A stretch of DNA of 64,000 nucleotides, taken from positions 38,217,047 to 38,281,046 of the forward strand of contig NC_061510.1 in assembly GCF_022539505.1 (NCBI RefSeq), read 5' to 3'. Of the stretch, positions 56,596-64,000 are shown piece after piece. A program made the translations under genes and the position numbers. The DNA comes from Lolium rigidum. Lineage: Eukaryota; Streptophyta; Magnoliopsida; Poales; Poaceae. Below the pieces are notes generated by a model. That model was not told where the DNA came from. It saw nothing but the letters and a program-made list of their open reading frames with translations, and did not search any database. Positions within the stretch are counted from its first letter, which is position 1; every line of letters starts with the position of its first letter.

Positions 56596-57762
56596 TGTTG
56601 ACGTCGAAACCCACCGGCGGGCGAGACGGGCAACACCGTAGAGCCGGGAACAACTAGGGCTGCGGCTGGCCCTAGTCCCTCCGAGCGACGGCCCGCAAAG
56701 CCTCCCGGTCGCACGCGCCGATGTTTATCACAAGGGCGTGCCACCTGACCTATACCCGGTCGGGAAGGTGTGGATGATGCCTCGCTTAGTTTCCTGCAGG
56801 GCACACACGTAAACGTTAAATACGAGCCTCGATCGGCTCTCAGAGTTATCCCGTGAATCGGCTCAAAGAGCCGATCCACCCATGATTCGGACGAGGTGTC
56901 CGAATATATGGTGGTCCCGCTTGATCAAGGTAAAGCTGATTAGATCTACGACGATCCGGGGTTTTCACCGCATAATCGGATCATCCTACTCACGATCGGG
57001 CCTCGCGCTCGCGCACGGTGACCGTAAGCCGATCCTAGACAGGGCCTAAAAACCAACACGAGGTTGATCCCCGGAACATCCGTTCTAGGACTAGCAAACG
57101 CCACCCTACACGCCGCCGGATCCTCCGACCCTTTGTAAGGCCTAACTATTGCAGATATTAAACTAATCCTTGTAGAACAAGGAGCAATCGTAACGGACCG
57201 GATCTACTAAACTATGATCAAGCGGGGTGCCGCCCCTACACCTAAGATAGGTGTAAGGCGGCTAGACATGCAAGGGTCGCAAGTACGAAAGCATGTAATA
57301 TGAAGAACAATGCTAACCCTAACATGTCTAAGATAACTACGTTGCTCGCCATCAAAAAGGCTTCGATACGAGCAACGCATGAACAACGTAGGCAGGCTTG
57401 TGCTGCCTAGATCGCAAGATGCGATCTAGGCAGCATGATGCTTACCGGTAGAAACCCTCGAGACGAAGGAGTTGGCGATGCGCCGAGATTTGTTTGTGGT
57501 TGAACGTTGGTTGTTGTTTATTCCATAAACCCTAGATACATATTTATAGTCCGGGGGACTTTCTAATGTGGGCGTGCACTAAACCGTGCACGAGTAAGAT
57601 TTTAACTTCTAAACTAAGATGCGATCTAATATGTTACAGATACACGGGCAATTAAGCCCAACTTGGTAAAAGGCCGATTCACATATTTCTCCTATATATA
57701 TATTCTTTACGTCCATCTTGATCGCGGCCCACCTCTGACTCGGTCAAATTCTGGTGATAACA
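56596..57762 (-). repeat. 5' LTR of V (right)
   Basis: 1,167 bp. Differs from the left LTR by scattered substitutions and one-base indels. Confidence 0.9.
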
Positions 57763-60009
57763 GGAGATCACATAAGTAAAACTCACTTGACTAGCATAAT
57801 GACATCTAGATTACAAGCATCATCATATGAATCTCAATCATGTAAGGCAGCTCATGAGATTATTGTATTGAAGCACATAGGAGAGAGATTAACCACATAG
57901 CTACCGGTACAGCCCCGAGCCTCGATGGAGAACTACTCCTCCTCATGGGAGCAAGCAGCGGTGATGAAGATGGCGGTGGAGATGGCAGCGGTGTCGATGG
58001 AGAAGCCTTCCGGGGCACTTCCCCGCTCCGGCAGGGTGCCGGAACAGAGACTCCTGTCCCCCGGATCTTGGCTTCGCGATGGCGGCGGCTCCGGAAGGTT
58101 TTCCGTATCGTGGTTTTTCGCCTCGTGGGTTTCGCGACGGAGGCTTTATATAGGCGAAGAAGCGGCGCAGGAGGGTCGAAGGGGTGGCCACATCATAGGC
58201 CGGCGCGGCCAGGGCCCAGGCCGCGCCACCCTATCATCTGGGGCCCACAGGGCCCCCTCCGGCGGCTCTCGGGTGTTCCGGATGCTTCGGTGAAAATAGG
58301 AACCCGGGTCTTGATTTCGTCCGATTCCGAGAATATTTCGTTACTAGGATTTCCGAAACCAAAAACAGCAGAAAACAGAACCGGCTCTTCGGCATCTTGT
58401 TAATAGGTTAGTTCCAGAAAATGCACGAATATGACATAAAGTGTGCATAAAACATGTAGGTATCATCAATAATATGGCATAGAACATAAGAAATTATCGA
58501 TACGTCGGAGACGTATCACCGGCCTATGGGGAGGGCACCCTGTTGCCCCTCCTGCGCCGCCTCTTCGCCTATATAAGCCCTTTCGACCTAAAAACTCGAC
58601 ACCAATTGACGAAACTCCAGAAAGACTCCAGGGGCGCCGCCACCATCGCGAAACTCCGTTTCGGGGGACAGAAGTCTCTGTTTCGGCACCCTGCCGGGAC
58701 GGGGAAGTGCCCCCGGAAGCCATCTCCATCAACGCCATCGCCTCCATCATGCTCCGTGAGTAGTTCCCCCATGGACTACGGGTTCTAGCTGTAGCTAGTT
58801 GGTATTCTCTCCCCCATGTACTTCAATAAAATGATCTCATGAGCTGCCTTACATGATTGAGATTCATCCGATGTAATCGGTGTTGTGTTTGTCGGGATCC
58901 GATGGATTGTTACGTTATGATTGTCTATCTATAAAGTTTGTGAAGTTATTGTTGCTGCAATCTTGTTGTGTTTAATGCTTGTCACTAGGGCCCGAGTGGC
59001 ATGATCTTAGATTTAAGCTCTATACTTATTGCTTAGATTGTATCTACAAGTTGTATGCACATGTCTATGTCCGGAACCAAAGGCCCCAAAGTGACAGAAA
59101 TTGGGACAACTGGAGGGGAAGGCTTAGATATGAGGATCACATGTTTTCACGGAGTGTTTATGCTTTGCTCCGGTGCTCTATTAAAAGGAGTGCCTTAATT
59201 TCCGATAGATTCCCTAGAGGCCCGGCTGCCACCTGCTGGTAGGACAAAAGATGTTGTACAAGTTTCTCATTGAGAGCACGTATGACTATATATGGAAAAC
59301 ATGCCTACATGATTAATGATCTTGATGTTCTGTCTTAATGCTATTTCAATCCTATCAATTGCCCGACTGTAATTTGTTCACCCAACACTTGTTATTGGAG
59401 AGTTGCATATAGTGTAGATAGCTGGGAACCCCGGTCCATCTCTCATCATCATATACTAGTTCTACATGTCATTGGAAGTAGTATCAACTATTTTCTGGTG
59501 CCATTGCTCTCATATTACTCGCTACCGCTGTCGTATTACTCGTTACTACTGCTCTCATATTACTCGTCGCTTTCACATCACCCCTGTTCCTAGTGCTTTT
59601 CCAGTGCGACTGAATTGACAACTCGGTTGTTAAGGCTTATAAGTATTCTTTACCTCCCCTTGTGTCGAATCAATAAATTTGGGTTTTACTTCCCTCGAAG
59701 ACTCGTTGCGATCCCCTATACTTGTGGGTTATCAAGATCGTTTTCTACGGCGCCGTTGCCCGGGGAGGCATAGCTCTACTCATAAGTTCACCTGGGGAGT
59801 ACACTCTACCTCTCTCTCCGTTTTTATTTTATTTTATTTTGTTTTGCTTAGTTTACTTTTATCTAGTTTATTTGTGCTTAGTTTATTTCTGTCTAGTATT
59901 ATTTTTCTTAGTTTACTTTTGCTTAGTTTCTTTTTGTCTTGTTTTATTTTCCTCATATACCAAAAAATCCATAAAAATTTGAAAAACCTAAAAATTAAAA
60001 ACTGCTATT

Positions 60010-60295
60010 ATGGGAGAACCTACAACCCATTTGAAGCTTATAGAATATTATAATAATTATAGAGAATCAAGAGCGGGAAAAGTGATGAGTGTTGTGATAG
60101 AAAAATTGAATACAATTGCTAAAATCTTGCTTAAACGCCATGATATAAACTGTTGCTCTCAACAGGACACTAAACATCTTAAATTTTAATGTGGCTTTAG
60201 TGAGGAATTTTTAATTAAGAACTATAATCGGAATAGCTATATTCATTTTGGGTTTGAAGAGGTAGAAAAATTTGTCATATTTATGGGAGCCTCTG
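60010..60295 (+). pseudogene. Gag-like N-terminal remnant of Z
   Basis: ATG at 60010 reads MGEPTTHLKLIEYYNN then RESRAGKVMSVVIEK. A stop occurs near 60188, and the frame continues CGFSEEFLIKN and YIHFGFEEVEKFVIFMGAS until U interrupts it. Confidence 0.55.
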
Positions 60296-61310
60296 TGGTG
60301 ACCCGGCATACCACTGCATGGTGTAGTATGCAAGTCTGATATAACACCAATGAAACACAGTTCCACGGGTATTATATCGCTCAGAGTGGTACAACAGAAA
60401 CATATGCGGGTCCAAGGCATGTCTATAGAATTACATCACAGACTCTGTTACATAAGATCATCACAGCCTCCTACTTTACAATGAGGTAAAACTGCAAATA
60501 AACTCCAGAAGAACGACTCGTAGTCTAATCTTATCACGAACTCTATTTGTAGAGTATTTAACTAGCTACTGTGGCTATGAATAGATTCTAGCTAAATAGG
60601 AGCTAGGTTTAGGAAGCTAGTTCCTTTCTATAGCTAAACTAGGTTTTCTCCTTGATGTAAGTGGTATCTGACTCTTCTGACAGGGTCCTGACTCATGAAA
60701 TAGTTGTTGACTCCTCGGCCTTCGAGTTGCACTGTAGATCCTCCTTTGATGCCTCCATATCTAAGCAGGGGATTTAAGAGTGGGATGAGTACGAGCGTAC
60801 TCAACAAGTTCATTATAGGAAAGAGGTGTTTAATGCACTAGCTACGCATTAGACCGGAAAGTCTAATACCAATGCAGGTTTTCATAATCATTTCTTCAAA
60901 AGGTTGCTTTTATTCGGAAGAACTATGTCCGTCGACCTTCACCGGTTTACTAGAACTTCATGGAGCTCCTTTCCGGCCGCGTTCGCAGCTCCATATCCCG
61001 AACGAGGAGTGACAGGTCACGGTTCTTTACACTCGCAGAGGTGTGTTGCTTTACCCATAAGAGATCTTAACCTTGGTGCCAACCGGGCAATTTCCCGTCC
61101 ACACTTCCTATGGTGTGAGGCCCGGTATAAGGTCTAGCCAATCATGTTCCTCCGCTACCTCGAACACCCACCCTTTGTTGCATGCCCCGACCCCGGGTCC
61201 TCGCCGGTCCCATTATTCCCATAGTTTTCGGTGGTGGACCCCGACCACGACGACAGTCCGGGATCGAACCAAACTCCTTCGCCGGTAGCTGCAACCCATC
61301 ATAGACCGCA

Positions 61311-61440
61311 ATACCGTGGGGACTTAAGGCTTCCCAGCCTACCGCTTGTTCTTCGAGCGACAAGTGTCTACGGACTATGCCGTGGGGACTTAAGGCTTCC
61401 CGACCTACCGCTTGCCCTGACAGATACAAGTGTCTACGGT
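61311..61440. repeat. Two-copy tandem repeat of about 67 bp in U
   Basis: CCGTGGGGACTTAAGGCTTC occurs at about 61314 and 61381. Each copy is followed by CCTACCGCTTG and ACAAGTGTCTACGG. Confidence 0.8.
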
Positions 61441-62162
61441 AAAGCGCATCCGTTGATGAACGAGAGGTGGAAACACTTTTGACTATTCCGTCCCACTCCG
61501 GATCTTATGGTTAACACGGGTATTACGGCACAAGCATCACTGGACGACATTTGTTGTTTAATCCTAGATGGATATAAACCCTTGCAATGGAACCTCCACC
61601 ATATCAACACAATCCATGGTTCCATTGCCCACCACATAGTCATATTCATAGTTATGAAAATAGTGGTTTTGCTTTTTATGCAATAGTGATAAACATAGTA
61701 CTTTGCAAGTAATTTGATAGAAATACTCAAATGACATGAGCAAGTGATGAACTTGCCTTTCTTGACTGCAAGATTATGCGAGCAAGGTCTTCGATACTGC
61801 ATGTAACTCCAAATTCTGAATAGCATCATCGTCCGGTAAGGACGATGTTTAAAAGATTGGCAAAGATGCAATAATGCATAAGTATGAGATGCAATCGCTC
61901 TAAGCGTGACCTAACCCCGATGATTTAGGATCAGTGAGTTGTAATAATTAGTTTAGGGTGTGTTGCACTTTTAGAGTGATTCATATACAAGGTTCTTATT
62001 CAGGTGTGATTTACTTGGTATTATAAACAAGTAATGCAATATATCACAATAATAATATTACAAGCACACATCAAGGAGAATTGGTATAATCCTAACATGT
62101 ATTGAACAGTGGTTGATTTAAGCACTATATGGCATGGTTAATGATTAATTATCATATACTTC

Positions 62163-62300
62163 AGAAGAATAACTTTTGAAGAACAAGCTTCTTAAATAAT
62201 AAGAAGTATATCAATTAGGGTTGAGGTTACACTCTATTTTCTTCAAAAGAATAACTTTTGAAGAACATACTTCTAAAATAATAAGAAGTATAATAATTAG
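62163..62300. repeat. Two-copy direct repeat of about 79 bp in U
   Basis: AGAATAACTTTTGAAGAACA occurs at about 62166 and 62245. Each copy is followed by AATAATAAGAAGTATA. Confidence 0.8.
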
Positions 62301-63961
62301 GTAGGGGTTGTTTAGGTTTGCTATTGAATTTCCTAAGTGAAGATTGGTTGGTTCCTAAATAAGATGTTCAATAATTATCTCACACTAATAGGGTTTAGTG
62401 TGTATGGGATGTGATGTCAATATTAGCATGGTTGCTTTTGGAGTTCATCACAATGGTGGGATTCCATATAGGTATGAGTAAGGTTGATATTTTTGATGAT
62501 AGGAACTAGGGTTTAGACTTAGGTGTTCATGTTTGATCATCTAGGTTTGATGAGGTGAACACATGGGATGTCCATATATTAGTGATAGGTCTTCTACATT
62601 TTATGAGAACATAGATATGTCCTTTAGTTTCTGATGATGGCTCTATGACTTGAAATAAAGTACTATGATCACCAGTTCTAACCTTAGGTTTAGGTTAGAA
62701 GCAAATTAGGGTTCACATGTAATAATGGAGCTAGGGTTCCTAATTAATTTAGGGTTTTAGAGTTCAACATGAAATGATAGGGTTGTAATACTATTCCATA
62801 TGGAATTAGGGTTTGCTAATAACCCTATAATTATTGGATTAATAACTTCATTGATAAAGTTGAAGTTATTAATAAATTTGAAATAAAAATAATATTAGAT
62901 TTGATATTTTATTATTTTTAAATAATTAATAATTAAGGTATTTATTAATCATGGTTTTAAATCCTCCTAATAAGGATTTAATAAGTTAATAGAAAAGGAA
63001 AACTAATTTTAATGTTTTCCTTATTTACTTACTGGTTTTTATCTATTTTATAAGATTTTTACTAATTATTGAATTTTAATTGAATTTGGAATTAAAAGTA
63101 AAGGCTTAATTAACAAGTATTAAATAGGTAAATTTTTATTAAAAATAAGAATTTCCTTTTATATTTTTATTGGATAGAGTTTTCTTTTCTAGGAATTTTA
63201 ATATCTCATTTATATTTTTCTGACTTAATTTGGATTTTCTAAATTTCTTTGAAGTTGCAGTAATTTACTGGATTTAAATTTAAAAGGAAATAACTAAAGG
63301 TACCCGGTTAAACTACCCAGAGGGTCACTGACTGGTGGGCCTTAGGCCACGTCAGCTGCCAGATGGAACGCTGACCAGGTCAAATTGACCAGGGGTCCCA
63401 CGTGACACGTCTTCCCACCGGCGGTTAAACGCCGGTGAGTCTGTTCGCGGCGGCGCCGCCGATTTCTGGCGCCCCAGGACGCGCGGCTAGACTCTATCGG
63501 ACCCCCGCGACACGCTGAGTACCGTGGTGATGTTGGTTTTCCCGAATGGCCACCGGAGCTTCGCCGGAGAACAAGGCCGCGGCGGAGCAAATCCGGCCAA
63601 CTCGCTACTGTGAGCTACAGGCTATGAATCGGAGCAATTAAGGGCTTGGGAGGTGCGCTAGCTCACCGTGATGCTTCACAGATGGTCGGGGAAGTCAATC
63701 GGAGACGAAGACGATGGCGATTTCCTTTTCCCCGCGGTATACCGGCGAAAGGGAACGGAGGATTGGCGGCTTCTGGGATCCTCTCTTCGCGATTCCTTCA
63801 ACCAGGAGGCTTGCCGTGGCACGGCGCTTCTCCTCGTCCATCTCATGGTCGCCGGGGAGGCCTCGTTCGCCGGCGGTGAGGGAGACTGGCGGGGCCAGGT
63901 TTCGGCATGGATGGAATTGGAGAGGAAAGAGGAAGAAACTGAGCTATTTCGTCGACCAGGG

Positions 63962-63970
63962 TATTTATAG
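63962..63970 (-). promoter_or_regulatory. TATA box of element U
   Basis: CTATAAATA on the minus strand in a GC-rich context, consistent with the LTR promoter of U reading leftwards. Confidence 0.45.
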
Positions 63971-64000
63971 GGCTCGAGGCACGCCTCGTCATGCTCTCGG

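Larger units (their letters stand above)
49740..57762 (-). mobile_element. Gypsy-type non-autonomous retrotransposon V, complete
   Basis: Perfect 5-bp duplication GGAGA (49735-49739 and 57763-57767). The LTRs are 49740-50909 and 56596-57762 and run from TGTTGACGTC to GTGATAACA as read on the plus strand. The minus-strand orientation follows from gag-like frames and from a G-rich tract (CCAGGGGGGCATG) beside the left LTR. The sequence beside the right LTR contains TGGCACGCCCGGTGGGAC as a candidate primer site. The internal 5.7 kb holds a broken gag, an internal duplication and an antisense ORF. No pol is seen. It is the youngest insertion in the nest. Confidence 0.9.
43575..58518 (-). mobile_element. 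Gypsy-type non-autonomous retrotransposon W
   Basis: Perfect 5-bp target duplication CCGGC (43570-43574 and 58519-58523). On the minus strand the LTRs start TGATACGTCTCCGACG and end CGTAGACATCA. The 3' LTR is 43575-45285 and the 5' LTR is 48777-49739 plus 57768-58518 (about 1.71 kb each, V removed). The primer site TCCCCGGCAACGGCGCCA lies at 48749-48766, next to the 5' LTR. The 3.5-kb internal region has one ORF (47877-48500), no pol, and AAGCTTGGGGATGC next to the 3' LTR. Confidence 0.92.
43253..59734 (+). repeat. LTR of Z, split by element W
   Basis: Left piece 43253-43574 and right piece 58524-59734 join at the CCGGC target site into one LTR of about 1.5 kb, ending GGGTTATCA before the primer site. 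Confidence 0.85.
42439..60295 (+). mobile_element. Gypsy-type non-autonomous retrotransposon Z, rearranged
   Basis: It begins TGATACGTCTCCAACGTACC, the first 23 bases or so of its LTR, and then jumps straight into internal 3' sequence (42463-43252, ending AAGCTTGGGGATGC). A fuller LTR follows (43253-43574 plus 58524-59734), then a primer-site-like GGCGCCGTTGCC (59748-59765) and another internal domain with a gag remnant, ended by U at 60296. The layout is nearly deleted LTR, internal tail, LTR, internal head, as expected after recombination or deletion between tandem copies. W is inserted in its LTR. Confidence 0.75.
60296..64000 (-). mobile_element. Long-LTR element U, partial
   Basis: A sharp boundary in Z's coding remnant starts TGGTGACCCGGCATACC. 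Read on the minus strand the boundary ends in CA, as an LTR should, and a TATAAATA lies upstream at about 63962-63970. An LTR at least 3.7 kb long is therefore likely, in the size range of Sukkula-type LARDs, but I cannot assign the family. It has no coding domain I recognise. The right end is outside the window. Confidence 0.5.

Overview
The window is nuclear DNA from a grass with a large, repeat-filled genome, most likely a Pooideae species of the Triticeae or a close relative such as oat. The reasons are a BARE1/Angela/WIS-type Copia LTR, an Au-type tRNA SINE, Stowaway and Tourist MITEs, a Cassandra-type 5S-bearing LTR, and Gypsy LTRs that begin TGATACGTC next to a TGGCGCCGTTGCCGGGGA-type primer site. 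I cannot name the species. Only two ordinary host genes are supported: a two-exon kinesin-light-chain-like TPR gene (24834 to 20996, minus strand) and a six-exon WAT1-related/EamA transporter gene (29868 to 31740, plus strand). Almost everything else is transposon.

Region 1 (0.5-9.8 kb) is a run of DNA transposons carrying non-transposase genes. A complete Mutator-like element (509-4835, perfect 9-bp target duplication, TIRs of about 370 bp) carries a decayed plant-mobile-domain (MAIN-like) gene and no visible transposase. Its arms are built of GTGTGGCGCC hairpins. Next comes a decayed open frame split by a Cassandra-type solo LTR (5253-5532), lying just inside the right end of a PIF/Harbinger-type element. 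Two complete PIF/Harbinger-type elements follow (6070-7785 and 8230-9785, TTA target sites). Each carries its own TATA box and a coiled-coil protein gene unrelated to transposase.

Region 2 (11.5-24.9 kb) holds the TPR gene and, downstream of it, two further decayed copies of its intron, last exon and 3' flank. These paralogous units act as internal empty-site controls. They prove insertion of a compound SINE (16060-19679), itself split by a near-full-length RTE-clade LINE (16195-19508), of a hAT-like element (22054-23158) and of a Stowaway (12566-12694).

Region 3 (25.7-33.7 kb) has a Stowaway nested in a Stowaway, two 5'-truncated L1-type LINEs with target duplications, the WAT1-like gene, and a TIR-flanked element holding a 63-bp minisatellite that encodes a histidine/aspartate-rich protein. 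A Tourist-like MITE follows.

Region 4 (33.7-64 kb) is a nested stack of LTR retrotransposons. A Copia-type LTR holds a 1.85-kb solo LTR and is followed by a TGGTATCAGAGC primer site. Into that element went Gypsy element Y (from 36562), into Y's 3' LTR went Z (from 42439), into Z's LTR went W (43575-58518, minus), and into W's LTR went V (49740-57762, minus). The W and V insertions have perfect 5-bp target duplications. Another long-LTR element, U, enters Z at about 60296 and runs off the window. None of Y, Z, W or V shows protease, RT or integrase, so all look non-autonomous. V also carries an antisense acidic-protein ORF with TATA-like sequence upstream.
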